From positions 682,001-746,000 of the forward strand of contig CP137875.1 in the NCBI GenBank assembly GCA_034406715.1: a DNA stretch of 64,000 bases, read 5' to 3'. This document shows, piece after piece, positions 34,001 to 45,622 of this stretch. This DNA is from Rhodotorula mucilaginosa (lineage: Eukaryota; Basidiomycota; Microbotryomycetes; Sporidiobolales; Sporidiobolaceae). Within the stretch, counting starts at the first letter, position 1. Every line of letters begins with the position of its first letter. The translations under genes were made by a program, and so were the position numbers. The notes under the pieces were generated by a model. The model was not told the origin of the DNA, did not search any database, and worked only from the letters and a program-made list of their open reading frames with translations.

Positions 34001-36121
34001 GACGACAACGCGGCCGGTCGGACATTCTTGTGATCCCGAGTCGGCTTGACGACTCGACCGCGTTGCGGTTTCGCGCCCGCTGCGGCACCGGCACCGCCAC
34101 CGGCGGCGGCAGAATCGGCCGGAGGTGTTGCCGGCAATGTGGACGGGTCGACCGAGCCGGGGAAGGGACCGGGACCGGGTGGCGGCGGGATCGTGCCGGG
34201 CGGGAGAGAAGCGTAACGTTGCTGATGCAAAGCATACGACTCGAGTTCGTCGTAGTACGCGTCGTACAGCGAAGACAACTCGGACTCGATCGCGGATCTG
34301 TTTCACCATCGCCCGAGACGGGTCAGCACGTGTGTCGTTCTCTCTTGAGTCATGACGGCGAATGGGAAGGAGAAAAGCGCACCGCTTGCGACCGCAGACT
34401 CCGCAACTGCACGCGCCACCTTGCGAGCCGCTCATGGCCTGCTTCATCTTTTTGAGCACCGCCTCCTTCTCGACCTTGACGAGGGCCCTCCGGTCTTGCT
34501 CCTTGAGGCCGAGCCAAAAGTCTCGGATCTGCTCGCGCTCGCTCGAAGGTCCCGCTTTCGCGTTCGCGTTGGTGTTGTTCGGGTGCTGCTGATGGTTGTT
34601 CTGCTGCGCCGCGTGGTGATTCGAACCACTGGACGCGTTCGCTTGAGCGGTACCGCCGTTGACCGTCGTCTGCGGAGGTTGTTGTTGTTGCTGCGGTGCA
34701 CCGGCAGAGGAAGGGTAAGCGCCGGGAGGAGCCGGGACTCTGGCAGCGACGGCGGCGGCGGCGTAGGCTTCGGCATTGGCGACGTCGAGCGCGCGCTGGC
34801 GGAACGCTTCCGCCTCGGCGGCTTCCTTCTGCTGCGCGGCGGCGGCGGCAGTCGCAGCGGCAGCGGCAGCCGCGGCGGCGCGCTCTCGCTCCTTCTTCTT
34901 CTTCTTCTTGTTCTTCTTCTTGGCGGCGGCGCTCGCCGACGTGCCTCCCTCGTTCGCACCAGCGTCTTCGTCCTCAGTGTCGTCGATCACCGGCTCGGCG
35001 TTGGCGGCGGCAGCAGCAGGAGGGGCTGGCGGAGGAGGAGGAGGAGCGGGGAAAGCGCCGGTAGGTCCCATCGTCATGGTAAACTCGCCACCGGCAAACT
35101 GTCCCCCGATCGACCCGATCGCTTCCTCCATCTGTTCGCGCGTCGGCATCCCGACGGGGAACGAACCGAGCGAGATGGTCGCTTGAGCCCCGCCTTGCTG
35201 TTGTTGCTGTTGCTGCAAGGTCGCCGACCGCGGTACGGTCCCGTTCGGCGGCGCGGGGCCGAGGCCGAATTGACCCCAGTTGGATTGGACCATTTGCGCG
35301 AGTTGAGCCGCCGCGGACGAGAGTTGCTCGTGCGTCAGGGGCGGCAACGCGCCGCCGCTGCCGCTGCTGGTGGTGGTCGAAGTCGCGCCGGCGAGACCGC
35401 TCACGAGACCGGCGAGCGGGATCGTGGTCGAAGTGGTGCCGGGAGTGGCAGCCGGTACGGGTTGACCGTTCGGGCCTGAAGTCCACCCTGCGGCGAGGGG
35501 GAGAGCGGACCGGATAAACTGCCTTAAGTGTTGCGGGAGCGAAGTCCAGTACGCCTCGTCCGCCGAAGAGGCAGCGTTCGAGTTGTTGCCGCCGGTGGTA
35601 CCTCCTTGCTGCTGCTGTTGGGCGGACTGCTGCTGACCGGTCGAGGACGCGTTCGGAGGAGGGAACGAGGCGGCAAAGGACGGGTGAGACGAGAGCGCCG
35701 ACGCGGCGGCTGCCTCGATCTGACGGTACAAATCGGACGCAGTCGAGAGCAGATCGGACGGAGTGGCGGCGGGGTGAGCCAGCGTCGAAGAGGGCGGCTG
35801 CTGCTGCTGCTGGTGACCGCCGGCAGGGTGACCCTGCTGACCGGCAACGGCGGCGGCCAACTGCTGCTGCTGGGCTGCGGTCAAGTGTCCAGCGTGATTA
35901 TCCAACGCCAGTTCTCCGTCGTACTCGTCCTCGTCGTCGTCGTCGAGGTCGTCGGTGCCGAGCAACACGCCGCCGCCGCCTGCTCCTCCTCGTCGCGTGC
36001 CCTGCTGGTCGGCGGCGGGTGCGAGGCTGGAGGTGGTGGCGACCTTCTTACCCTTGGCCTTCTTCTTCTTGTTGCGGGCTTTGGCAGCCGCTGCAGCTGC
36101 AGCTGCCGAAGTACTCGACAT
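31025..36121 (-). CDS. NST1: Stress response protein Nst1
   Basis: Nst1 is a fungal protein linked to salt tolerance and P-body-type assemblies. Five exons (36121-34383, 34297-33622, 33538-33095, 32988-32873, 32804-31025) give 1,584 residues with consistent phases. Family blocks in order: a Lys-rich N-terminus, an Ala/Gln-rich region, [30 protein letters not shown], the [12 protein letters not shown] segment, an acidic Asp/Glu tract (exon 2 end), [34 protein letters not shown], a long charged coiled coil (about residues 980-1180) and a Gln/Pro-rich tail. It is longer than the ascomycete proteins, mainly through Ala/Gln-rich insertions. Divergent from RPS9. Confidence 0.93.
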
Positions 36122-37211
36122 GGGGTGCGGTGCGGTGCGGTGCGACGGGGCGAGGGTGGGACCTCCTTGGGGGCGACTAGGTCACGTAGCGGCGATGCCA
36201 GAGACAACTGTGGACTGTGACAGCAACCAAGTCTCGCAACGGGCCTCGCGTCGACCGGGCAGAGCGTTCGCGTGTACGCGGGGGGAGAGCAGGGCGCAGC
36301 CAGCCTCGAGCCGCCGCCGCCTCTCCTCGCTTTACTCTGCAAAGCTTGCGTTTAGCTTGCAAGGCTGTTCTTTCTACAAGTTCCTACGAGGCAATAAGAA
36401 CATGACCATCCTACGAGTCAAAAAGTAAGGAACAGGAAACTCGCCACTCGCGATCGCGCCCGCGGCGCAAACACTTTCCTCCAGTCCCATCCTCCCTCCT
36501 GTCGCGCCGTTCTCGAGCCTGCTGCACGCGAGACTCGGCCACAGGTCGCGAGCTGCAGCGGAGCGTCTCCGAGCCCCAAAACACTGGTGACCGAGGCGGG
36601 ACTTGCACCAACGAATCGAGCTGCATCGGAGCATCGTCCTCGCTCGCTGCGTGCGTTGCAGACTAACCAGGGAGAGTCGTTGAGTGACGCCTGACGAAGA
36701 GAGCCGAGGTGTCGATTCGTAGCGAGTGGATAAGAGCAAGAGAATGGACAAGCGGGTTTATCGGGGCGCTCGATTCATTCGGAGGACAGAATCAGGCCGA
36801 GAGCAGGCTGGGCGGCGAAGGAGCGGCGCGAGCAGGGTGGCGCGAGCAACAAGAGAGTCTATGCTGTTTCGATACGAACCGCGAGTCAAGAGTATAGCTG
36901 GTGTAGCTGTCGATGGCCAGCGATCTCTCCAAAGTCGGCGAGCTCGCTCGAAGGAGAGATCAGAGCTATGAACAGCGAAAGCGTTGCGAGGTGTTTTTGG
37001 TGCGTTCGCGTAGAGAGGAGATCTTCCCGTTTGAAAAGCGTGTGAAGTATAGCTGAAAGATGCGAGCACCAGGCTGGAAAGTGTGGCGAGGGCGAGGATT
37101 GAGCCAAGCGGAACGGAGATCGAGAGCGGGCGCGAAAGCAAAGGCGCGAGTCGAGTCCAGCTCGGGTGCGGCGTCCAACCGCTCTGAACTTGCTCTCTGT
37201 CGACTCGCAAC
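36122..37211. promoter_or_regulatory. Divergent promoter region of NST1 and RPS9
   Basis: 1,090 bp between two divergent start codons. No conserved ORF and no RNA gene recognised. No specific factor site is claimed. Confidence 0.45.
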
Positions 37212-38540
37212 ATGGCCATCGCCCCGAGGTGCGTACAGTCCCTAGTCCACTCTGAACGGCCCACTCACCTCGCCCTGTCCCTCCCAGGAACGTCTCCAAG
37301 ACCTACAAGGCGAGTCGTCGCCCTCCTCCCCTCCCATGTTTCTGCCCCAGCTCGACCAATTCTCAAGCCTCGACAACTGCGACAACCCGCACCGGTCAGC
37401 GGGCCGCATGGGTGGACTGCATAGGCGCATCTGAAGGCAGCGGCGCGCATAGAGCTGCACGAGGGCGAGGGGGCGACGGGCTGGGCTGGCGTGGGAGCGC
37501 GCGCCAACACGGAGGGGGGGCGGTCCATCCAGCACGCGCTACGCGCCGTTAGCGGGGGGTCAGAAGGGCAGCATATGCAGCTACGAAGCTCTCTGGTCAT
37601 CTGACGGGCTCAAGTCGACTCGAACGGGAGCGAGGCGCTCCCTCGCACTGGCGCGCGCCCCGACCGCTCCGGCAATCACGACGCCCTCGTCGCCCAGCCC
37701 AGCCTATCGACGAATACGTGCTGGCTTGTGCAGCACCATATCCACACTCTCTCAATCTATTGACTTGTGGGCCGGATCGGCTAACCAAACATCTCTCCTT
37801 CCTTTATCACCTCTCCTCCCAACTCCGATCTGCACGACACTCCGACCCTACTCGGCTCGCCTCACGCCCGCGCCCACACCTCTCAAACAACTGCACCCGA
37901 CCCATGAATCGCCCGTCAACAGGTCCCTCGTCGTCCTTACGAGTCGGCCCGTCTCGACGCCGAGCTCAAGCTCGCGGGCGAGTATGGCCTCAAGAACAAG
38001 AAGGAGATCTGGAGGATCGCCCTCGTTCTGTCCAAGATCCGTCGTGCCGCTCGTGAGCTCCTCAAGCTCGACGAGAAGGACCCGAAGCGTCTCTTTGAGG
38101 GAAACGCCTTGATCCGCCGGTATGTCTCCTGCGCGATTCTGGGTTCGCAACGTGCGCAACTGACAACTCCCTTGCTCGTGCGCAGTCTGATCCGCATCGG
38201 TGTCCTCGACGAGACCCGCATGCGTCTCGATTACGTCCTCGCGCTCAAGATCGAGGACTTCCTCGAGCGTCGCCTCCAGACCCAGGTCTTCAAGTCGGGC
38301 CTCGCCAAGTCGATCCACCACGCCCGCGTCCTGATCCGTCAGAGGCACATCCGCGTCGGCAAGCAGATCGTCAACGTCCCGTCGTTTGTCGTCCGCCTCG
38401 ACTCGCAGAAGCACATCGACTTCTCGCTCACTTCGCCGTACGGCGGTGCCCGTGCCGGTCGCGTTAAGCGCAAGCGTGCGGCTGCAGCTGCTGCGAAAAA
38501 TGCGGAGTCGCAGGACGCTGAGGATGAGGATGACGAGTGA
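37212..38540 (+). CDS. RPS9: 40S ribosomal protein S9 (uS4)
   Basis: Small-subunit protein near the mRNA entry and decoding fidelity region. Four exons (37212-37228, 37288-37309, 37923-38119, 38186-38540) give 196 residues, the usual length. The N-terminus reads [13 protein letters not shown] and joins to [19 protein letters not shown]. The S4 core includes [20 protein letters not shown] and [15 protein letters not shown]; the tail is Lys/Arg then acidic. Phase forces the second intron (37310-37922) to begin with GC rather than GT. The protein is otherwise highly conserved, so this exon chain is secure. Confidence 0.93.
37310..37922 (+). other. 613-nt GC-AG intron of RPS9
   Basis: The exon must end after TACAAG (37309) because the next exon starts in phase 0 at GTC CCT. 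The bases that follow are GCGAGT; the acceptor is GTCAACAG at 37922. The intron is about eight times longer than the typical intron here and is pyrimidine-rich toward its 3' end. I looked for C/D-box or H/ACA snoRNA hallmarks and found none convincing. Confidence 0.7.
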
Positions 38541-39278
38541 AGAATTCGCCAGTTGTCACTTTGTCTTTGCCTCGAAAACCACCTTTCCCCACTTGGCTGT
38601 TGCGCCTGCAACCGGTGTTGTGTTTCCTCCAGAACGACCGGTTCATGTACGTTGCCGTGTGCTTCTGTGGGCTGCGTGCGGTCCGGGGAGGAGTTATAGC
38701 GCGAGAGAGGACGCTTTCCGAGACAGGAGGGCGCAGTTCGAGAAAGCCAAGGAGCCCGCCCCTCTTTCCGCTCGCCTATGATCCCGGCTCACATCGTAAG
38801 TGGAGCAGCGCAGAGCTGCTGAAGAGCTAGCTAGTCGACGGGGCAAGAAGGCTATACGGGTTGCGCCGCCTGTCGTTCTTTTTGAACCCGCGATTCGATC
38901 AACGGGTTCGCCACTCAACTGTTGAGCCGTCTTCTCGCTTGCATGCGCCGCGGTTGCATCGTAGAAGCTAGCGGAGGAGGGGAAGAGTACTTGGCTTCCT
39001 GCGAAATGAGCTTAGCCGCACTAACCGTCCAGGCATTCAGCCTCTCAGGTCCAGGAAACAAGCGCACCACAACGACATCGCGCAGCCTACTCTCGAGCCG
39101 AATCTCCGGAGTACAAACTCTCTTTGTATATGCAAGGTGTTGATTTCACGCTACCGGTCCTCAGTCTGCTCCGCGGTCGTCTTTCGGAGTACAAGGCTGC
39201 GAGACAGTCGAGCGGTTCGTAAACGTTCAAGCATATGGAGAGGGCGGATCTGCAAGCAAGGTTCAGGCGCCGTCGAGG
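38541..39278. other. Convergent intergenic region, nothing assigned
   Basis: 738 bp between the RPS9 and RNase III-like stop codons. No coding frame, repeat or RNA gene recognised. Confidence 0.5.
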
Positions 39279-40383
39279 CTAGCTGTCTTTTTGTGGATCA
39301 GCAGGCGAAGGCGAACGTTCTTGAGGGTTCGCGGCGGCGTCCGTGGTCGGTGGCGGCAACGGCAGCGGTGAGAGCGTCGATCCGAGGTACTCATCCAGGG
39401 CGATTTGCCGCGCCGCAGCAATCTTGCTAGCCGTACCGACACCAACCACTTGACCTCTGACTTGGAGCGTGGCAGTCCAGCGCTGACCCTGGATGAATTC
39501 ATCTGTCCACTTGTGGTGGCGACGTTCGGAGATGGCGCGACGGCCGCTCGACGTGCGGTGCTCGGCATCTGCAGACGCGGTCAAAGAGGTATCCAACCGG
39601 TCAGTCATCTTGCAAATCAGTCGGTCGGGGGCGAATCGGGATTGTGCCGTCCGGAAGAGGGAGACGTTTACCTCGTACAGGATCGCCCGTGTCGAGGCGC
39701 GGTCGCGTATCGGGGACACCTTGCATGCTCTTCATGATGTGTTCAAACGCCGGAAAGACTTGCGGCACCAGCAACTTTTCGAGCCACTGGGCCACCGCCG
39801 ACTCGTCGCCCCGATCCGCCTCGACGACGGAACCGCAGTACGCTTCGATGGCGTTGGCGGCGAGGCGCTGCTCGTCCTCGCGAGCCGACTTGCGCTGGCA
39901 GCCACTCTGTTTGAAGATGAGGTTCTTGGCGAGTCCGTAGTGCCATGAAATGTGCGACAAGGTGCGGTTCGAGGTCAACCGAGAGCGCAGATCCTGTTAA
40001 ACGTGCGTCGAGGACAAGAACCGCGATTTCAATGGGTCCAGACATCCTCGACGGCATCTCTCTCGCGAGGTGGTACGTACACTCAACTCGGCTGCGGTGC
40101 CTTTTGGAAAGACTTTGCGGAGGCGTTTGCTGACGAGGGCGTGGAGGATGGCGTCGCCGCTCCACTCGAGCAGTTCGTTGCTGTCGAGTTCGGCGGAGCG
40201 GTTATCCCTCGCGCCTGCGACTCTCATCAAGCTGGCCTTGAGCGTGCGGGCCTGGAGTGCGAGGACCGGGTCGGCTATGGTCGGGAGAGCGGGCAGCGAG
40301 GCAGGCACAAAGTCGATCGAGGGAGGCGCCCAGCCGTCGGGGACGGTGTCCATAGAGGCGGCCGTCTGCTTGCTCGTGCTCAT
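39279..40383 (-). CDS. RNase III-domain protein with C-terminal dsRBD
   Basis: Three exons (40383-40081, 39993-39672, 39568-39279) give 304 residues. RNase III signature 1 is NELLEWSGDAIL (E73, D77). The second metal-site segment reads LAANAIEAYCGSVVEAD, with Asn148 where active enzymes have Asp and with Glu151 kept. The C-terminal dsRBD is about residues 225-275 (HKWTDEFIQGQRW, GTASKIAAARQIALDEYL). It could be an Rnt1-type endonuclease, an inactive structural relative, or the mitochondrial ribosomal protein mL44, which has the same fold pair. There is no clear presequence. It shares a 304-bp divergent promoter with OCT1. I favour a substitution-impaired RNase III or mL44 over an active dicer-like enzyme. 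Confidence 0.75.
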
Positions 40384-40687
40384 GATGGAAGCAGTCCCAG
40401 CATAGCTTTCTGCGAGAGTTGAGCGCGTTGTGGGAGAAGAGGGAGCGGCCCCACTCCGACTTGCGCTCCCTCTGCCCCCGCTCACACGCTACCCGGACTA
40501 GAGGTAGAGCTGCTTAAGGAGCTGAGTCTGAGCACAGAAGCGCTGTACAGGTGCGCCATGCGCTGTTCTCTCTTCTTGACTTACTGCGACGGGTTGCCGC
40601 CGACGAGTGGCAGTCGCTCAGTTGGCAGCTCCATCGTATGCTTGATGACGCGGGAACAGACGCCTGACCCAGTCTCTGCACAGATCC
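40384..40687. promoter_or_regulatory. Bidirectional promoter of the RNase III-like and OCT1 genes
   Basis: The two start codons face away from each other across 304 bp, so both promoters must sit in this segment. Confidence 0.55.
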
Positions 40688-43247
40688 ATGCTCGGCCGCA
40701 CCGCCCGTTCCGCCAGCCGGCGCACGAACGCCGTAACCGGCAGCGCCTTTGCCTCGCCTGCAACCCGCGGACCCCGCCCGCCTCGAGGAGCTGCTGCAGC
40801 AGCGTGCACGTGCAAGTACTTGCAGACGAGTGCGAGATGGGCAGAGCAGCAGCACTTGAAGCAGTCGATACCGACCGCGCTGCCGAGTGATCATGTCCTG
40901 CACGAGGCGTTCGACACTCCGGCCGCGGCTTATGCCGCTGCCCCCTCTGCGAGCGCCCCTTCCGGCTTGTTCAACCAGCCCGCACTCAAGACCCCAGCCG
41001 ACTTTCCCGCACTCGCACACCGGACCACCCTGCGCGCCAAGGTCCTCGTCGAGCGGTTATGCCGACCCGCTCCGGCCCCCGAATCGCTCGAGCAAGCCGA
41101 GCGCGCCTTCCTCGCCATGGTCAAGAACCTCGACCGCCTCAGCGACCTCTTGTGCGGCGTCATCGACCTCGCCGAACTCGTCCGGAACGTGCACCCCGAT
41201 CCCGAATGGGTCGAGGGCGCCAATGCCGCGTACGAGCAACTGTGCGAGTACATGAACGAACTCAACACCCACGTCGGCTTGTATCACGGTCTCAAGACCT
41301 TGCACGCCATGCTGCCGGCTTCGACGCCGACGAAATCGCCCGCCCTCTTTGCCGCCTACGCCGTCGCGACCCCGTTCCTGCGCGACTTTGAGAAATCGGG
41401 GATCCACCTCCCCCCCGCCCAACGCGCCGAGTTTGTCTCGCTCTCGACCTCGATCATCCAACTCGGTCGTCGCTTCCTGCAGAACGCTTCCGACCCGGAC
41501 GCGCGCGAACCCGTTTGCCTCGACCGGTCCGAACTCGAAGCGGCGTTCGGAGCAGCCATGACGCGCCGATTGCTCGGCGACGACGTGCCTGAATCGCAAG
41601 CCCAAGTCTGGATCGACCCGATGAGCTACGAAGGCCGCGTCCTCGCGCGGCATCACCCGTCCGCCTCGGTCCGCCGCGCCCTCTTTGTCGCAGCGAATGC
41701 CGCCCCTCCCTCACACGTCAAGACGCTCGACGAACTCCTGACGGCTCGAGCGCGCCTCGCTCGCTTGGTCGGTCGCGAGAGTTGGGCCGACGTCGCCCTC
41801 GAAGACAAGATGGCCCAGACGCCGGAAGCCGTCCGAGGGTTCCTTGCCGCTCTCGAGCGGCATAACCGCCCCCGGGCGCAGCAGGACCTCGAGATCCTCC
41901 GACGCGCCAAGGCCGCTCATCTCGCCCAGACGGGGACGGGTGGCGGACGAGGACAGGAAGACGCGCGCGTCATCGAGGGGTGGGACCGAGATTTCTACAC
42001 CGACCTGGCCTCGGCAGCGGCTTCGACGAGCCCTCTGCCCGACATCTCGCCCTTCTTCTCGGTCGGGGCCGTCTTTGCCGGACTCTCGCGCTTCTTCACG
42101 GCGCTGTACGGGATCCGGTTCGAAGTCGAGGAGGTGCGGGAGGGCGAAGTGTGGGCGCCCGGGGTGCGGAAATTGCGCGTGATTGACGAGAGCGAGGGCC
42201 GGATCGGGACCATCTATTGTGACCTCCAGGCGAGGGAAGGGAAGGCTCCCGGAGCGGCGCACTATACCGTTCGCTGCTCACGGCGAGTCGACGATGACGA
42301 CGCCGAAGGCGACTTTGCTGCGACGCACGGCGCTACGACGGCTCTGATCGACGGCGTACAAGTCCCGCGCAGCGAACTCGAAAACTTGCTCGTCGTCGAC
42401 CCGGTCGAGTGGAAAGGTCGGAGCGGCACGCACCAGGAACCGGTCGTCGTCCTCGTGTGCGCTTTCGGATCGTCGGCGAGTAAAGGCGCGCCGGCTTGCT
42501 TGCAGTGGCACGAGGTCGAGACTCTGCATCACGAGATGGGACATGCTATCCACTGTGAGTCGTTTCTTTCGAGCGCTGTCTTCGTCTCGGGCGGGGGCTG
42601 ATCCTGCGCGACCCGACTACGCAGCCATGATCGGCCGGAACGAATACCACAACGTTGCGGGCACGCGGTGCGCGACCGACTTTGTCGAGTTCCCGTCCGT
42701 CCTGATGGAGCACTTTGTCGCGTCGCCGGCCGTGATCGCCTTGACCGCCAAGCACTACAAGACGGGCCACGCCCTCCCCGAATCGGTCTTTTCGAGCCTG
42801 CTCTCGGAGCGGTCTCGGTTCTCGGCGCTCGAGACCTCGTCGCAGATCATGATGGCCGCGCTCGATCAAGAGTACCATGCCGCGTCCGTGGCAAACAGCG
42901 GGTTCGACTCGACCGCGACGCTTGCCGATATCCAGAAACGGTACCACGTCATCCCGTACGCCGAAGGAACCGCCTGGCAGACCCAGTTCGGTCACTTGTT
43001 CGGCTACGGCGCGACGTACTACTCGTACCTCTTCGATCGCGCGATCGCCGCCCACGTCTTTGCGTCCAAGTTTTCGGAGAACCCGCTCAGCCGAGACAGG
43101 GGCGAAGAACTCAAGCAGGGTGTGCTTCGTTGGGGAGGCGGCAAGGACCCGTGGGAGATGATTGGAGGGTTGGTCCAGAATGATGTGGTCGCCCAGGGCG
43201 GACCGCGGGCAATGGAGGAAGTCGGGAAATGGGGCATTGAAGGGTAG
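40688..43247 (+). CDS. OCT1: Mitochondrial intermediate peptidase (Oct1, M3 family)
   Basis: Removes an octapeptide from precursors already cut by the matrix processing peptidase. Two exons (40688-42554, 42625-43247; intron 70 nt) give 829 residues, usual for the family. The N-terminus is a presequence: Arg/Ser/Ala-rich with no acidic residue for about 50 residues. The thermolysin-type zinc site HEMGH is at residues 615-619; the third ligand lies in DFVEFPSVLMEHF after the intron. Other M3 blocks are VEGANAAYEQLCEYMNEL, TLHAML and FLRDFEKSGIHLP. No catalytic residue is missing. Confidence 0.95.
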
Positions 43248-43918
43248 AGCTCTTAATCTCTCTCACTCTCTCTCTTTCGCACGCATTGCACCATCGCATA
43301 CAGCAGAGTCTTGCACTGGAGCATATGATAAAGATAACTCAGAGGGTATGACAAAGATACCTGAGGAGGGTATAATAGAGATGGCGCGGGGACGAAGAGG
43401 GGCTACGAATGCGCACCAGGCGGCAGCCGGCCAGGTCCTCTGGCTCCGAGATGACGTCGAACCACTCCGGAGTGTGGTGTCTGACGTCGGAGGATTCGAC
43501 TCCTCGTGGCGGGGCGATTGACCCGCTCCGCGCTGCGTTCGGTCAAGCTCGGGAGCATCAAGCGTTGCAAGGCGCGCATCTCGCTCAGGATGCCGCCCAA
43601 GTTCTGTGGTCGTTTCCGCTGAGTCCGCTGGGGTGTGTGGATAGAGGAGGACGGTGGGGTTGCTGGGACTTTGACCGTTGTGGACGCTGGAGAGAGAGAC
43701 TTCGTGTCCGGAAGAGATGACGACGAAGCTGCGATCAAAGTAGATGTTCGTGACCGGGATCTGACGAGGGTCGTAGTACTGCGCGAGGGTGTAGGATTTG
43801 CTGTAGATCGTCTCGGGGCGCTTGTGCGCGCAGAGGACATCTGCGGTAACGTTTCGACCGGCAGCGAGCTCGTGCTCGCAAATTCGAAACTGCAGACCGA
43901 CATTATCAGCACTCTCCG
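43248..43918. other. Convergent intergenic region with an unexplained open frame
   Basis: A 229-codon minus-strand frame (43263-43952) overlaps the AA14 3' end. It could be joined to AA14 only through an unusually short intron of about 38 nt, so I treat it as untranslated or chance. See findings. Confidence 0.4.
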
Positions 43919-45622
43919 CTACCTCACCTTTTTCAGCGGCTTGTAAACGCACGTGCTGCTTATTGGCTCGCTAATCTGCTTCGACTGGGTCGACAGAGTC
44001 GAGGTAGACTCTTTAGGAGAGGACAGCGATGAGGTGTCGAAAATGTCTTCCTGCGCTCCGTTCTTCGGGAAGCTCCAGGAAGCGTGGTAGCCTGGTCTGT
44101 CATTGTTGCCTTGCCATACGACATTCGTCGGCTGGTTGTACGCGCTGGAATGGGCGCAAAATGTCAGCCGAAGAAACGAGACGTCGGAGTTGGCACGCGT
44201 ATGCTTACTAGAGGGGTCGTTTCGCCCCAACCGCTAAGCTACACGAATCGTTGCCGGGGGCACAGAAGACAGGGTCGACTGGAGGGAGGAGGGGAAGGGC
44301 TTTCTTGGGATCCACGCCGGTAAACTTGCAGTCGAAACCGGCTGCGAGCGTGCAGGAGCGGTCAGAGTCCTTTCCGTCGTAGGAACCGAAATCCTCCGCT
44401 CACTCATGTAGAAGTTGCCTGCGAGGGTACTCGGGTCAGTCAGAGGGGAAATGACCGGTGCTGCGTACGGACATGGCTGACCTGTTCCGTTGTTTGCCAG
44501 CCTGAGAAGGTCGTTGCGGTCTCGAAGCGTCAGCAAGTGCACATCTGCTCGTCGGAGGAGGAATCGTCCGCACCAGAACCTGCAGACGTAATGTCAGAAC
44601 GTGTGGTCAAGCTGGGAGACTCAAAAGACGCACGCACCAGGCACAGATGCACTTTTCTCCGGAACATGCGGGCATTCGAGACGGAATCTACGAGGCGTTT
44701 AGCGAGTTTGACCCGCAGTGGTCAGTTAGAGACCTGTCGTCGTGGTAGAGCGAGTCAAGCGACATACCTCGAACGGAGTGATGCGCTGCTTGACGCAGTC
44801 GTGATTGACGCTAAACACGACGAGGTCGTCCCAGCCGACCTGCTCAATGTCATCCTTGTCCGCCACTGCCAGCGCACATCCGGACAGCATACTCTCGTCG
44901 ACCGGTCCCGCCGGATCTCCAGAGTGATATGCGCCTATGGGGATTGCGGTCCGGACATTCTTCAGTGATCTGAATGTGGCGCGAGGAAAACAACGATTCG
45001 CCACCCACCGTAGTTCTCCGGACAAGCGGACAGCTCGGCGTTGTTATCGGTTGTCCGTTCACCATAGCTTGTCCACGCCACACTGAGTGTAGTGTCCGAG
45101 TGATTAGCGGAACTCAAGTCTACGGAGAGCTGAGTGCAGTGGACGCACTTGCAAGCAAGCTCGACGTCGACGGAGGTTCCGACCGGCAGTTCCATCACAG
45201 TCGCGTTCTGCGGCTTCAGAGCTCGATATTCGGGACCTCTGGAAACAGGTGTGAGCCACAGCGACGACTCGCCGTCTTATGAGTGAGTACTGACCGGAAC
45301 CACCAGTCGTTCTGGCTGGCGATATCAGGTCCGATAGGACTGAACGGATCGCCAGCAAGATTTGTAAAGCCTGGACCGACGCCGTACATAGACTTGTGCC
45401 TGGCGGGAGCGGACTTTGCCGATCAGCCACTGCTTGGTCCCGAAATCTGGCGGAGAGACACCGACCACATCGTCTGCAATCGGCAAGGAATACACTTAGT
45501 TCCGTCTCGCTTGAAGGTGAGTATTGAAAACGGACCATATGAGCGCCGACAGGCACGATCAAGGCGCAAGAGGCTGCACCGAGCAGGAGGGCGGCCGCGA
45601 AACGACGATCAGAGGCAAGCAT
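43919..45622 (-). CDS. AA14-type copper polysaccharide monooxygenase, secreted
   Basis: AA14 enzymes oxidatively cleave xylan on cellulose. Eleven exons (45622-45536, 45413-45295, 45238-45149, 45082-45009, 44934-44768, 44687-44638, 44579-44574, 44501-44482, 44418-44404, 44341-44209, 44144-43919) give 328 residues, all phases correct. A signal peptide ends at ALIVPVGA, leaving His28 as the mature first residue, as a histidine brace needs. Family blocks: KSMYGVGPG, NDWWFRGPEY, SVDVELACN, the second brace His in AYHSGDPA, LVVFSVNHDC, PSRMPAC, CICAWFW, FYMTGFDC, VGAKRPLY, NGAQEDIF. The Ser/Thr-rich tail ends in a basic patch. The first acceptor (GGCAAAG) is unusual but gives the expected HKSM context. 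Confidence 0.85.

Noticed and set aside
34352-35479. 375-codon plus-strand ORF opposite NST1 exon 1
   Set aside because: Mirror of the Ala/Gln-rich coding repeats; no independent evidence.
37310-37922. snoRNA hosted in the RPS9 intron
   Set aside because: No properly spaced C/C' and D/D' boxes or H/ACA hairpins were found by eye.
44502-44637. AA14 model with one intron from 44637 to 44502, without the 6-nt exon
   Set aside because: It is in frame but drops the Phe-Trp pair conserved in the family; kept only as a possible isoform.
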